DNA of 44,960 nucleotides from Betaproteobacteria bacterium HGW-Betaproteobacteria-16 (GTDB lineage: Bacteria > Pseudomonadota > Gammaproteobacteria > Burkholderiales > Burkholderiaceae_C): assembly GCA_002840835.1 (NCBI GenBank), contig PHCQ01000039.1, forward strand, positions 1-44,960. Direction: 5' to 3'. The position numbers were made by a program, and so were the translations under genes. This document shows, one piece after another, positions 36,478 through 44,611 of this stretch. Positions within the stretch are counted from its first letter, which is position 1; the number at the start of each line of letters is the position of its first letter. The notes beneath the pieces are model-generated. The model was not told where the DNA came from. It made no database searches and saw only the letters and a list, made by a program, of their open reading frames with translations.

Positions 36478-36592
36478 GGGCGTGAGTTTAGGGCAAGGGC
36501 GTGCACGCCAGACCGGTATTTCCGCACTGAAGCAACATCAGAAATGGCCGACTGCAAGGCCAGGATCGTCCGGAAAACCATGGCGTGCACGG

Positions 36593-37927
36593 TCAGGCGT
36601 GCGTGCGTTGCCTGTAGGCACGCCAAAAGCTCAGGTAAGCGAGCACACCGCACAGACCAAAGATCGCCACGGCGCCGCGGTACTGGGCCGACTCGCTCCA
36701 GCCCAACAGCGCCAGCGCTTCGATCAGCAGACCGATGCCCCACTGCACCACGAAAACACCGGCAAAGATCGCGAGGTTGTAGGCCGAGAGCGCGCGCCCG
36801 GCCGCTTCTGCGGGCAAAGCCAGTGCCACGGCGGGCTGCGACAGCGCCACGAAGGTGCTGCTGACGCAGAACAGGGCCCACAGCAGCCACCCCGCGTTCT
36901 CGCCCAGCCAGACGATGGACACCAGCACCGCGAAGCTCAGTGGCAGTCCCCAGGCGATCAGGCGCTCCGGCGCCAGACCTCGCCGTGCCAGCCGGGGGTT
37001 GATCAATCCCCACAACCAGAATGCCGTCAACATGGACAGATTGATGCCGAACAGACCGGCCGCCGCCTGCTGGGCCGAATAGCCGGCCACGTTCACCATC
37101 CACGGACCCGCCCAGAGGGTTTGTACCGCCACCATGCCGCCGTAGTTGACGAAGCCGATCGGCAACATCTGGCGAAAGTACGGATGGCGCCAGATCAGGC
37201 CATAGCCCTTCGATGACGAAACAGCTGATGCCCCGGCTGAGCCGGGTGCGGAATCCGGTGTGCGCCACGCCGGCACGGTGGCGGCAATGGCCACCATGGA
37301 CAGCGCGATCAAGGCAGCCAAGGCCCAGAACAGGCCGCGCCAACCCGTCAGGGGCATGAGCCACTGCACCGGCAAGGTCGCCGCCACCATGCCCAGCGAA
37401 CCGGTCATCAGCATCCAGGAGTTGGCGCGCAGCTGGGTGGCCGGTTTCAGCCAGCGGCGGTAACCGGTCAGCGGTGCCATGAGGCAGGCACTGACACCCA
37501 TACCGGTGAGCACGCGCGCAGCCAGCAAACCCGTGAAGCTGCTGGCCATTGCAAACGCCACACAACCCAGTACCGCCACCGTGAGAAAGGCGAGGATCAC
37601 CTTGCGCGGTCCGTGCCGGTCCAGCCAGCTGCCCAACGGCAACTGGGTCAGCGCAAAGCCAAAAAAGTAGCCGCCCGCCAGCAATCCGAGGTCGCTGGCG
37701 TTGAGCGAGAGTTCGACGCTGAGCGTGGGCGACAGTGTGGCAGTGATGGCACGGACCAGTGCCGACAGAAAATAGGCCAGCGCAAAGGCCAGAAACACGA
37801 TGACGGCGGCGCTCGGTGCGAGCGGTTCGCCAGGGTTCGGTGCCGGCACAGGCGCCGAGGCACCCGGGGTTTGCCTCTCGGGCCCCGGCCTGCTCCCAGG
37901 CACCGGCATCACGTTTTCCGGCCTCAT
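36593..37927 (-). CDS. MFS transporter
   Basis: A 444-residue permease with about 12 hydrophobic segments after a proline-rich N-terminal tail of about 45 residues. The conserved loop between helices 2 and 3 reads 'GSWLDRHGPRKVILAFL', and 'LTGMGVSACLMAPLTGYRRW' resembles the motif of helix 4. The N-terminal overlap (ATGA at 37924-37927) couples it to the lipoprotein gene. It probably imports an organic acid or exports a drug-like compound; the substrate is unknown. Confidence 0.87.
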   Translation of the reverse strand: MRPENVMPVPGSRPGPERQTPGASAPVPAPNPGEPLAPSAAVIVFLAFALAYFLSALVRAITATLSPTLSVELSLNASDLGLLAGGYFFGFALTQLPLGSWLDRHGPRKVILAFLTVAVLGCVAFAMASSFTGLLAARVLTGMGVSACLMAPLTGYRRWLKPATQLRANSWMLMTGSLGMVAATLPVQWLMPLTGWRGLFWALAALIALSMVAIAATVPAWRTPDSAPGSAGASAVSSSKGYGLIWRHPYFRQMLPIGFVNYGGMVAVQTLWAGPWMVNVAGYSAQQAAAGLFGINLSMLTAFWLWGLINPRLARRGLAPERLIAWGLPLSFAVLVSIVWLGENAGWLLWALFCVSSTFVALSQPAVALALPAEAAGRALSAYNLAIFAGVFVVQWGIGLLIEALALLGWSESAQYRGAVAIFGLCGVLAYLSFWRAYRQRTHA

Positions 37928-38490
37928 GGCAGTCTCAGCCCTTCGAAGAACGTGGTGAGCACTTCTTCCGGGAGTGCCGGCCCGTAGACCGCAGCCTGAA
38001 ACACCAGCGTGCCCTTCGAAAAGTACGCCGCGCGAACCTGCGTGGTCTTGCCTTGGCCGTCTTGTCCCGCGGCCTGCAGGCCCCGCAATTGTTGTGCGCC
38101 TGGCACCGTCACTGGCCACTCGGCAGTCACATTGTCTGCGGTGGCCGGGTCCACCCGGATGGCGGCGAGTGATCCCGCGCGCCATCCCGTCAGAATTTCA
38201 GGCACGCGCGTCTCTGCAGCAGCGTCTGCCCATGCCACCGCGAAAGTCTGCTCGCCTGCCTCGCAACTGTGCATGTGCATCAGGGTCGGCACCCCGGCCA
38301 GCGGCACGGTGCGCTCTGCCGCTTCAGGCTTGCACGGCATGAGCGCCTGCAGTGGCGTGCCGGCGAGCTGCAGGTCACGCCAGTTGTGCGCAGGGCTGCA
38401 GGCGCTGAGCGTCAGCAGACCAGGCAAGACAAGTAGCGCGCTGGCAAGCGCGCGGGCGAAACGGACCGGACCAACGGATCTGGAATGCAT
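37924..38490 (-). CDS. Putative lipoprotein of unknown function
   Basis: A 188-residue protein with a lipoprotein signal: hydrophobic stretch 'ALASALLVLPGLLTLSAC' with lipobox LSAC and the acylated cysteine at residue 31. The mature part has 'LMPCKPEAAERTVPL' and 'MHMHSCEAGEQTFAVAW', that is, two further cysteines that may pair. No catalytic motif is recognised. It is coupled to the MFS transporter by overlap, and is divergent from the CoA transferase gene. An in-frame upstream ATG at 38526 is less likely. Confidence 0.72.
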   Translation of the reverse strand: MHSRSVGPVRFARALASALLVLPGLLTLSACSPAHNWRDLQLAGTPLQALMPCKPEAAERTVPLAGVPTLMHMHSCEAGEQTFAVAWADAAAETRVPEILTGWRAGSLAAIRVDPATADNVTAEWPVTVPGAQQLRGLQAAGQDGQGKTTQVRAAYFSKGTLVFQAAVYGPALPEEVLTTFFEGLRLP

Positions 38491-38567
38491 GGGGCACGGG
38501 AATTCGAGGGGCACACGACTCGGCAAGTGCGACAGCCAAGTGGAGCCACCTCAAGCACAATCGGGGG

Positions 38568-39833
38568 ATGAACGCTCTGGATGGTATCCGCATACTCGAT
38601 TTGTCGCGCGTCCTCGCTGGCCCGTGGTGTACCCAGACCCTTGCCGATCTTGGCGCCGATGTGGTCAAGGTCGAGCGCCCGCCCGGACCCAGTCATGCCG
38701 GTGGCGACGACACCCGCGGCTGGGGCCCGCCCTTCTTGCGAGGTCGCGATGGCACAGACACCGCCGAGGCAGCCTACTACCTGGGCGCCAACCGCAACAA
38801 GCGCTCCATCACCTGCGACATCGCCAGACCCGAAGGTCAGGCCCTGATACGGGACCTGGTGCGACACGCGCATGTGTTCGTCGAAAACTACAAGGTGGGC
38901 GACATGGCTCGCTACGGGCTCGACTACGCCTCATTGAGTGCCATCAACCCCGGCCTCGTCTACTGCTCCATCACCGGCTTCGGACAGACCGGTCCCTACA
39001 AGGACCGCGCTGGCTACGACTTCGCCATCCAGGCCATGGGTGGTCTGATGAGCGTGACCGGCGAGCGCGACGATCTGCCGGGCGGCGGGCCACAGAAAGT
39101 GGGCGTGGCCGTGGCCGACCTGTTCACCGGCCTGTACGCCACGGTGGCGATCCAGGCCGCCTTGCGGCACGCCGAGCGCACGGGCCAGGGGCAGCACATC
39201 GACATGGCTCTGCTCGACACTCAGGTTGCCATGCTCGCCAACCTCGGCGCCAACTATCTCGTGCGCGGCAAAGCCGACGGCAAGGTGCCCGGCCGCGCGG
39301 GCAACGCCCATGCCAACATCGTGCCCTACCAGGTGTTCGAGGTCGCACCCGACGCCAGCGGGCAGGCCCAGTACATCATCCTGGCGGTGGGCAACGACAG
39401 CCAGTTTGTCAAGTTCTGCGAAGTGGCGGGGCGCGCCGATCTGGCTTCGGACGATCGTTTTGCGCGCAATCAGAACCGGGTACGCAACCGGAGAGAACTG
39501 GTGCCGCTTCTGGAAGCCATCCTGAAGAAAAGAAGCAAGGCCGACTGGCTCGCGGCGCTGGAAGCGGCCAAGGTGCCGTGTGGACCCATCAACAACCTGG
39601 CCGAGGTGTTCGCCGACGAACATGTGGTGTCCCGCGACATGGTGCACCGCTGGACCCACCCCCTGGCCGACGCGGTGGACCTTGTCGCCAGTCCGATGAA
39701 GCTCAGCGGCACACCGGTGCGCTCCGACCTGCCGCCGCCGATGCTGGGCCAGCACACCGACGAGGTGCTTTCCGACTGGCTGGGAGCGTCTGAAGCGCGG
39801 TGCGCGGAACTCCGTCGGCAGGGCGCCATCTGA
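38568..39833 (+). CDS. CaiB/BaiF-family (class III) CoA transferase
   Basis: A 421-residue enzyme moving CoA between carboxylic acids. 'LDLSRVLAGPWCTQTLADLGADVVKVERP' (in part) is the family start and 'NANKRSITCDI'-like 'NRNKRSITCDIARPEG' follows. The catalytic aspartate is Asp184 in VAVADLFTGLYA, and 'GQHIDMALLDTQVA' is next. The donor and acceptor are unknown. In this family, succinyl-CoA or formyl-CoA are common donors. GGGGG just precedes the ATG. It stands alone on the plus strand before a thioredoxin-fold gene 60 bases on. Confidence 0.9.
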   Translation: MNALDGIRILDLSRVLAGPWCTQTLADLGADVVKVERPPGPSHAGGDDTRGWGPPFLRGRDGTDTAEAAYYLGANRNKRSITCDIARPEGQALIRDLVRHAHVFVENYKVGDMARYGLDYASLSAINPGLVYCSITGFGQTGPYKDRAGYDFAIQAMGGLMSVTGERDDLPGGGPQKVGVAVADLFTGLYATVAIQAALRHAERTGQGQHIDMALLDTQVAMLANLGANYLVRGKADGKVPGRAGNAHANIVPYQVFEVAPDASGQAQYIILAVGNDSQFVKFCEVAGRADLASDDRFARNQNRVRNRRELVPLLEAILKKRSKADWLAALEAAKVPCGPINNLAEVFADEHVVSRDMVHRWTHPLADAVDLVASPMKLSGTPVRSDLPPPMLGQHTDEVLSDWLGASEARCAELRRQGAI

Positions 39834-39893
39834 CCGCAGTCCACACTGACGAACGCCGCTGCCCTTTCGACCCACCTGTCTTCCATCTCCACC

Positions 39894-40331
39894 ATGACCA
39901 CAGCCACAGCCACGCCCAACGAGTCCAGGCCAAAGGCATCGGCATTGCCCCTGCCCTCTTCACTGAAGACAGCTGCCAGCGGGGCCGCAGGCAGAGGACA
40001 ACCGCTGGTGGTGATGACCACGCTCGACGGCTGCCCCTACTGCGAGGTGGTGCGCAACAACTACCTTCTGCCCATGCTCAGGGCGGGTGAGATCGAAGCC
40101 GTGCAGATCGATGTGCTCGACAAACGGCGCAACCTGCAGAATTTCGAAGGCGAACTCGTTTCGCCGGCCGATCAGGCGCGTGCATGGAAGGCACGCTTCA
40201 CCCCGACGGTGCTGTTTTTTGATGCCCAGGGTCGGGAGGTGGCTGAGCGGCTGGTGGGCATCGGTCTGCCCGATTTTTACGGCGCCTACCTGGATGCACG
40301 GCTCAAGGAAGCGCGCGCCAGGCTCAGATGA
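39894..40331 (+). CDS. Thioredoxin-fold protein with a CPYC active site
   Basis: A 145-residue protein. After a disordered N-terminal region of about 35 residues, rich in Ala, Ser and Pro, comes a thioredoxin fold. It has the redox motif CPYC (Cys47-Cys50) in 'TTLDGCPYCEVVRNNYL' and the cis-proline in 'RFTPTVLFFDAQG'. CPYC is the glutaredoxin form of the motif; the remaining pattern is closer to SoxW-like thioredoxins. There is no clear signal peptide. It precedes a TlpA-like gene, so both may work in disulphide metabolism. Confidence 0.82.
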   Translation: MTTATATPNESRPKASALPLPSSLKTAASGAAGRGQPLVVMTTLDGCPYCEVVRNNYLLPMLRAGEIEAVQIDVLDKRRNLQNFEGELVSPADQARAWKARFTPTVLFFDAQGREVAERLVGIGLPDFYGAYLDARLKEARARLR

Positions 40332-40367
40332 CCGGAGAGTGGTTCGTGCGATTTTTTGCGTACAGTC

Positions 40368-40383
40368 GTGGGGGTTTCCCCAC
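40368..40383 (+). other. Short hairpin between the two thioredoxin-fold genes
   Basis: GTGGGG / CCCCAC with the loop GTTT lies in the 165-base gap between the genes. There is no T-run after it, so it is not a clear terminator. Nothing else in this gap is recognised. Confidence 0.35.
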
Positions 40384-40496
40384 CTGCCCCAGAACTTTGC
40401 CCGCGCTTCGCACTCAACAGACAAAACCGCCCTCAGAACAGCGGCGGCACGTAGCATCTTCGGCAAGCGGTCCCGTGACTGCTTGCCCCCGGACAC

Positions 40497-41033
40497 ATGA
40501 ACGCTCCTATGCCTTTGCCTTCCTTTCTTGAATCCCGTCGACGCGCCACCCTGCGTCTTCTTGCCGGCATGGGCGTCGCAGCCATGCTGGCACTGGCCGG
40601 CTGCGCAGGCAAGGAAGCCGCGCCCGCCTCCACTTTTGTGCTGCTCGATGGTTCATCCACCACCACCGACGCCCTCAAGGGCAAGGTCATGCTGGTGAAT
40701 TTCTGGGCAACCACCTGTGTCACGTGCGTCAAGGAGATGCCTTCGCTGGTGTCCACTTACAACAAGTACCAGGGGCAGGGATTTGAAACCGTCGCGGTGG
40801 CCATGGACTACGACCCTCCGGCCTGGGTGCTGAATTTTGCGCAGACACGCCAACTGCCTTTCAAGGTCGCCATTGACAACACGGGCGAGATCGCCAGCGC
40901 ATGGGGCGATGTCAGGCTTACCCCAACCACCTTCCTGGTTGACCGCCAGGGCCGCATCGTCAAACGCTATGTGGGCGAGCCTGACTTCGCTGCACTGCAC
41001 CAGCTCATCGAAAAGTTGCTGGCGCAAACCTGA
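40497..41033 (+). CDS. TlpA-family thioredoxin-like lipoprotein
   Basis: A 178-residue envelope protein with the redox motif CVTC (Cys74-Cys77) in 'LVNFWATTCVTCVKEMPSLV' and the cis-proline in 'RLTPTTFLVDRQG', the TlpA/ResA pattern. The signal region has a lipobox (LAGC, Cys36) and an RRR run in 'ESRRRATLRLL' that looks like a twin-arginine signal. If so, it would be exported folded by Tat and then acylated. TlpA-like proteins reduce periplasmic disulphides, for example during cytochrome c assembly. A bidirectional terminator follows. Confidence 0.87.
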   Translation: MNAPMPLPSFLESRRRATLRLLAGMGVAAMLALAGCAGKEAAPASTFVLLDGSSTTTDALKGKVMLVNFWATTCVTCVKEMPSLVSTYNKYQGQGFETVAVAMDYDPPAWVLNFAQTRQLPFKVAIDNTGEIASAWGDVRLTPTTFLVDRQGRIVKRYVGEPDFAALHQLIEKLLAQT

Positions 41034-41055
41034 ATAGGGTTTTGTCACCCCCATG

Positions 41056-41087
41056 AAAAAGCCGGGCCCTTGCGGGTCCGGCTTTTT
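41056..41087. terminator. Bidirectional terminator between the TlpA-like and cytochrome c' genes
   Basis: A 14-bp stem with one G-T pair, running AAAAAGCCGGGCCC / GGGTCCGGCTTTTT around the loop TTGC. The A and T runs on its two sides allow it to end transcripts from both directions. Confidence 0.93.
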
Positions 41088-41130
41088 CATGGATGCAGTG
41101 TGCCGGCGATGAGCCGGTGCTTTCAGGCGA

Positions 41131-41583
41131 TCAGTCCTTCCGGTAGGCGTCGTGACAAGCCTTGCACGATTGCCCCACCGCTCCGAAGGCTGCCTTCACG
41201 GCGTCAAGGTCTCCGGTCTTGGCGGCGGCCGAAAGCTTGGCAGTTTCTGCCTGCAACTTCTCCGCGCCCTTTTTGAATTCTGCCTGTTCGGTCCAGATTT
41301 CAGGCAACGCGCGCGTCTCTCCCTTGTCTGTGCCCGCCACAAACCCCTCCCAGGGGAGGGCACTCATGGTTTGCACGATGGCCGCGCTGTTGGCCGCCGC
41401 TGCTGCATCGAATGGCACCCTGCCATTGGCCATGGCGCCGATGCGCCCAAAATGGGTACCCATGACCGTGAGGGCGGCCTTTCGGTATTTCACTGCATCT
41501 TCTGGTTTCTGGAATTGCGCAAGAGCGGGTGCTGACAGCGACGTGATGAGGGCTGCGGCTGCAATGGAAGCGAAGGCTTTCAT
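41131..41583 (-). CDS. Cytochrome c'
   Basis: A 150-residue periplasmic class II cytochrome. A signal peptide of 22 residues ends in APALA. The mature protein is a four-helix bundle, with the haem site near the C-terminus at Cys140, Cys143 and His144 (CKACH). It binds NO and CO and may protect against nitrosative stress. AGGAG precedes the ATG. It is divergent from a cytochrome b561 gene, a pairing seen in many proteobacteria. Confidence 0.95.
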   Translation of the reverse strand: MKAFASIAAAALITSLSAPALAQFQKPEDAVKYRKAALTVMGTHFGRIGAMANGRVPFDAAAAANSAAIVQTMSALPWEGFVAGTDKGETRALPEIWTEQAEFKKGAEKLQAETAKLSAAAKTGDLDAVKAAFGAVGQSCKACHDAYRKD

Positions 41584-41734
41584 GGTTTCTCCTGATCGTG
41601 GGTGGAGGTTTTCTGGAGTCTGGTACCCCATGGGCCGGGATTCCCATTTTCACTTTAAAGTTCCACGGGGAGACTTTTCTGTGTATCTTCTTGACCGTGT
41701 TCCTCTGAATGGCCGCAGCCGGCGGCCCCTGAAC

Positions 41735-42400
41735 ATGCATTCCATCCGTGTCTGGGACCTTCCGACCCGCCTTTTTCATTGGTTGCTCGCCGCTTGCGTC
41801 GTCGGTCTGGTGGTCAGTGGCAGCGTGGGAGGGAACTGGATGAACTGGCATCTGCGTCTGGGCTACACCGTCTTGACGCTGCTGCTGTTTCGGCTGGTGT
41901 GGGGCTTCATGGGCGGCCACTGGTCCCGCTTTGCCAACTTTCTGTATGGACCCGGCGCCTTGATGGCCTACCTTCAGGGGCGCTCCGCGCCAGCACATCG
42001 GGTCGGCCACACCCCCTTGGGTGCGCTTTCGGTTTTCGCGCTGCTCGCAGTTCTGCTGGCACAAGTGGGGTCGGGTCTGTTCAGCGACGACGAGATCGCG
42101 TTCTTCGGCCCTCTGGTGAGATTCGTCTCTGGCGACACGGTGCTGGCCGCGACCAATTACCACAAGAACATCGGCAAATACCTCATCCTTGGTCTGGTGG
42201 CCTTGCACCTGCTGGCCATCTCGTTTTACAAGCTCGTCAAGAAGCAAGGTCTGGTGCGGCCCATGATCCTGGGTGACAAGGTCGTTGATCAAGCGTTCCC
42301 TGCAGCAAAGGACACCGCAGGCACCCGACTGCTCGCGCTGGTGATCCTGGTCTGCTGCGGCGTGGCGGTGAACTGGCTGGTTGGACTGGGGGCATTCTGA
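41735..42400 (+). CDS. Cytochrome b561-family membrane protein
   Basis: A 221-residue di-haem membrane protein. The N-terminal 'IRVWDLPTRLFHWLLAACVVGLVVSG' (in part) holds the first haem histidine. Further histidines lie in 'NWHLRLGYTVL' and 'NYHKNIGKYLILGLVALHLLA'. Four or five membrane helices are seen. Such proteins pass electrons from the quinone pool to periplasmic cytochromes, here probably the divergent cytochrome c'. The start at ATG 41735 gives the usual N-terminus; its ribosome site is weak. Confidence 0.92.
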   Translation: MHSIRVWDLPTRLFHWLLAACVVGLVVSGSVGGNWMNWHLRLGYTVLTLLLFRLVWGFMGGHWSRFANFLYGPGALMAYLQGRSAPAHRVGHTPLGALSVFALLAVLLAQVGSGLFSDDEIAFFGPLVRFVSGDTVLAATNYHKNIGKYLILGLVALHLLAISFYKLVKKQGLVRPMILGDKVVDQAFPAAKDTAGTRLLALVILVCCGVAVNWLVGLGAF

Positions 42401-42474
42401 AATCGCCCCCCTTTGTTGTGAGATGCCCCGTGGGGTAGACTGCATTCCCGCTGCGCAAGCCTCCACTTTCGACT

Positions 42475-42966
42475 GTGAACGCGACTCCCCAACTCAGCCT
42501 GAAGCAGGCACTGTCTTCCGACGATATCGAAGCGGCCCGCGCCCTGTTCATCGACTACCAGGCAGATCTGGGAATCGACCTCTGCTTTCAGGGCTTCGAC
42601 GCCGAACTGCAAGGGCTGCCCGGCGAATACGCGGAACCCTCGGGTGCGCTGGTGTTGGCGTTTGTGGATGGCATGCCTGCCGGTTGCTGCGGTCTGCGCG
42701 CCCTGGTGCACAGCGACCACCTCAATGCGTGCGAAATGAAGCGGCTTTTTGTGCGACGCGCTTTTCGCGGCTTCGGACTCGGCCGGCTGCTGGTGGAAGA
42801 GATCATTTCGCGCGCCCGCCTGGCGGGCTACAACACCATGCTGCTCGACACGCTCAGCGACATGGAGACGGCCCGTGCGCTGTACCAGGAAGCAGGGTTC
42901 TACGAGGTGGCGCCCTATTACCACAACCCCATCGCGGGGGCACATTACCTCAAGGTCGACCTGTAG
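42475..42966 (+). CDS. GNAT-family N-acetyltransferase
   Basis: A 163-residue protein that uses acetyl-CoA to acetylate an amine. The acetyl-CoA-binding motif A is 'CEMKRLFVRRAFRGFGLGRLLVEEI' (in part), with the RxxGxG-type loop, and motif B is 'LLDTLSDMETARALYQEAGFYEV'. The start is GTG 42475, with no clear ribosome site. A 7-bp inverted repeat (42983-43001) lies in the gap between it and the converging peroxiredoxin gene but lacks a T-run. The substrate is unknown. Confidence 0.86.
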   Translation: MNATPQLSLKQALSSDDIEAARALFIDYQADLGIDLCFQGFDAELQGLPGEYAEPSGALVLAFVDGMPAGCCGLRALVHSDHLNACEMKRLFVRRAFRGFGLGRLLVEEIISRARLAGYNTMLLDTLSDMETARALYQEAGFYEVAPYYHNPIAGAHYLKVDL

Positions 42967-43037
42967 CTTGTACGGTGCTGGCACAGGTCAAGACGACCTG
43001 TCTCTGGTCGCCCAGAGCCAGGCCGACTTGCTGGGCG

Positions 43038-43547
43038 TCAGAGCGCCTTGGCCTGAGCCAGCAAAGTGGCGGCGTCGCTCACTTCGAATTTGCCCGGTGC
43101 CTCGATGTTCAGCGACTTGACCACGCCATCGCGAACCAGCATGGAATAGCGGTTGCTGCGCAATCCCATGCCTTTGCCGGTCAGGTCCAGCGTCAGGCCT
43201 GTGGCCTTCGCGAAATCAGCACTGCCATCGGCCAGCATGCGGACCTTCTCACCGGTCTTCTGGTCACGCGCCCAGGCACCCATGACGAAGGCGTCGTTGA
43301 CACTCAGGCACCAGACTTCATCCACGCCCGCTGCTTTCAGTTCATCAAACGCAACAACGTAGCCTGGCACGTGTTTGGCCGAACAGGTGGGCGTGAATGC
43401 CCCCGGCAGGCCAAACACCGCAATCGTCTTGCCTGCGCTGGCAGCCTGGGTCTCGACCGGGTTAGGGCCAATGCTGCAGCCGTTGCCTTCCACTTCGCTG
43501 TACTCCATCAGCGTGGTCGCCGGGATCTTGTCGCCTACTTGAATCAT
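43038..43547 (-). CDS. Peroxiredoxin, Prx5/type II family
   Basis: A 169-residue thiol peroxidase. The peroxidatic cysteine is Cys55 in 'LPGAFTPTCSAKHVPGY', the Prx5 signature. 'CLSVNDAFVMGAWARDQ' and 'RSNRYSMLVRDGVV' follow. It reduces hydrogen peroxide and organic peroxides in the cytosol. A second cysteine, in 'VWCLSVND', is in the position conserved in Prx5 but may not be resolving. It follows the rpsQ terminator and therefore has its own promoter. Confidence 0.94.
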   Translation of the reverse strand: MIQVGDKIPATTLMEYSEVEGNGCSIGPNPVETQAASAGKTIAVFGLPGAFTPTCSAKHVPGYVVAFDELKAAGVDEVWCLSVNDAFVMGAWARDQKTGEKVRMLADGSADFAKATGLTLDLTGKGMGLRSNRYSMLVRDGVVKSLNIEAPGKFEVSDAATLLAQAKAL

Positions 43548-43610
43548 TCAATGCTCCTCATGGTGGTGGCCTTCGGCGGCCGTGGGAACGGCCCGATGAA
43601 ATCAGGCCAG

Positions 43611-43647
43611 GAAAAAGAAAAAGCGACCGAGATTGTCGGTCGCTTTT
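43611..43647 (-). terminator. Terminator after rpsQ, end of the S10 operon
   Basis: On the minus strand an 11-bp stem (AAAGCGACCGA / TCGGTCGCTTT, 43646-43636 with 43630-43620) closes a 5-base loop. It is followed by a T-rich tract (TTTCTTTTTC). It lies about 43 bases after the rpsQ stop, before the peroxiredoxin gene. Confidence 0.92.
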
Positions 43648-43688
43648 CGGTATCGCGCTGAGGCCAGCGCAACAAGCCCTGGTCTGGA

Positions 43689-43958
43689 TTACACCAGCGC
43701 TGCTTTTTGCACCAGGCGGCTGGCCACCCAGTTCTTGGTCTTCGACAGCGGACGGCTTTCGGTGATCTCGATCAAGTCGCCCATCTTGTACTCGCCCTTT
43801 TCGTCGTGCGCGTGGTACTTGCTCGACTTGGCCACGATCTTGTCGTAGAGCTCGTGCTTGACGCGGCGCTCCACCAGAACCGTCACGGTCTTGGCACGCT
43901 TGTCGCTGACCACCTTGCCCACCAAGGTGCGCTTGAGGGATGTTTTAGCTTCCGTCAT
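43689..43958 (-). CDS. rpsQ: Small ribosomal subunit protein uS17
   Basis: An 89-residue primary 16S rRNA-binding protein. '[20 protein letters not shown]' and '[18 protein letters not shown]' are the family hallmarks. It is the last gene of the S10 operon segment, preceded by rpmC and followed by a terminator. Confidence 0.98.
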   Translation of the reverse strand: MTEAKTSLKRTLVGKVVSDKRAKTVTVLVERRVKHELYDKIVAKSSKYHAHDEKGEYKMGDLIEITESRPLSKTKNWVASRLVQKAALV

Positions 43959-43969
43959 GGTTTCGCTCC

Positions 43970-44176
43970 TTATTTGCCGGCTGCCGCAGCACGCTGCTGC
44001 TCGGCCAGGATGGTCTTGGCGCGGGCGATGGCGCGACGCGTCTCGCCCAGCGTGGCGGTGTTGTTCAGTTGTTGCGTGGCTTTTTGCATGCGCAGGCCGA
44101 AATGGGCCTTCTGCAGCGACTTCACCTCGGCCTCGAGGCCGGCAACATCTTTTTTGCGCAATTCAGCAGTTTTCAT
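43970..44176 (-). CDS. rpmC: Large ribosomal subunit protein uL29
   Basis: A 68-residue helical protein ('[32 protein letters not shown]' in part, then '[15 protein letters not shown]'). It sits near the exit of the ribosomal peptide tunnel. Between rplP and rpsQ, as in most bacteria. Confidence 0.98.
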   Translation of the reverse strand: MKTAELRKKDVAGLEAEVKSLQKAHFGLRMQKATQQLNNTATLGETRRAIARAKTILAEQQRAAAAGK

Positions 44177-44192
44177 CTTGAGTTCTCCTGAA

Positions 44193-44609
44193 TCACTGGC
44201 CCAGCATGCGCGTCACGAAAGTGGTGCGCAGGGGGAGTTTGGCCGCAGCCAGGGTGAAAGCTTCACGGGCCAGTTGTTCGGGCACGCCAACGATCTCGTA
44301 GAGCACCTTGCCGGGCTGGATTTCAGCCACGTAGTACTCGACTGAACCCTTGCCGTTGCCCATACGGACTTCGGCGGGCTTGTTCGAAATCGGCTTGTCC
44401 GGGAACACGCGGATCCAGATGCGGCCGCCACGTTTGACGTGACGGGAGATCGCACGGCGCGCGGCCTCGATCTGGCGGGCCGTGAGGCGGCCACGGTCGG
44501 TGGATTTCAGACCGAAATCGCCAAAGGCCACGGTGGCGCCGCTGGTGGCGACGCCCGTGTTGCGGCCTTTTTGCTCTTTACGGTACTTGCGACGAGCAGG
44601 TTGCAACAT
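44193..44609 (-). CDS. rplP: Large ribosomal subunit protein uL16
   Basis: A 138-residue protein of the peptidyl-transferase centre. '[16 protein letters not shown]' at the start and '[27 protein letters not shown]' (in part) are diagnostic. The arginine hydroxylated by YcfD in E. coli lies in the conserved '[10 protein letters not shown]' stretch. Confidence 0.98.
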   Translation of the reverse strand: MLQPARRKYRKEQKGRNTGVATSGATVAFGDFGLKSTDRGRLTARQIEAARRAISRHVKRGGRIWIRVFPDKPISNKPAEVRMGNGKGSVEYYVAEIQPGKVLYEIVGVPEQLAREAFTLAAAKLPLRTTFVTRMLGQ

Positions 44610-44611
44610 GT

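Noticed and set aside
42983..43001. Inverted repeat ACAGGTC/GACCTGT between the GNAT and peroxiredoxin genes as a bidirectional terminator
   Set aside because: No T-run on either strand; kept only as a note in the GNAT entry.
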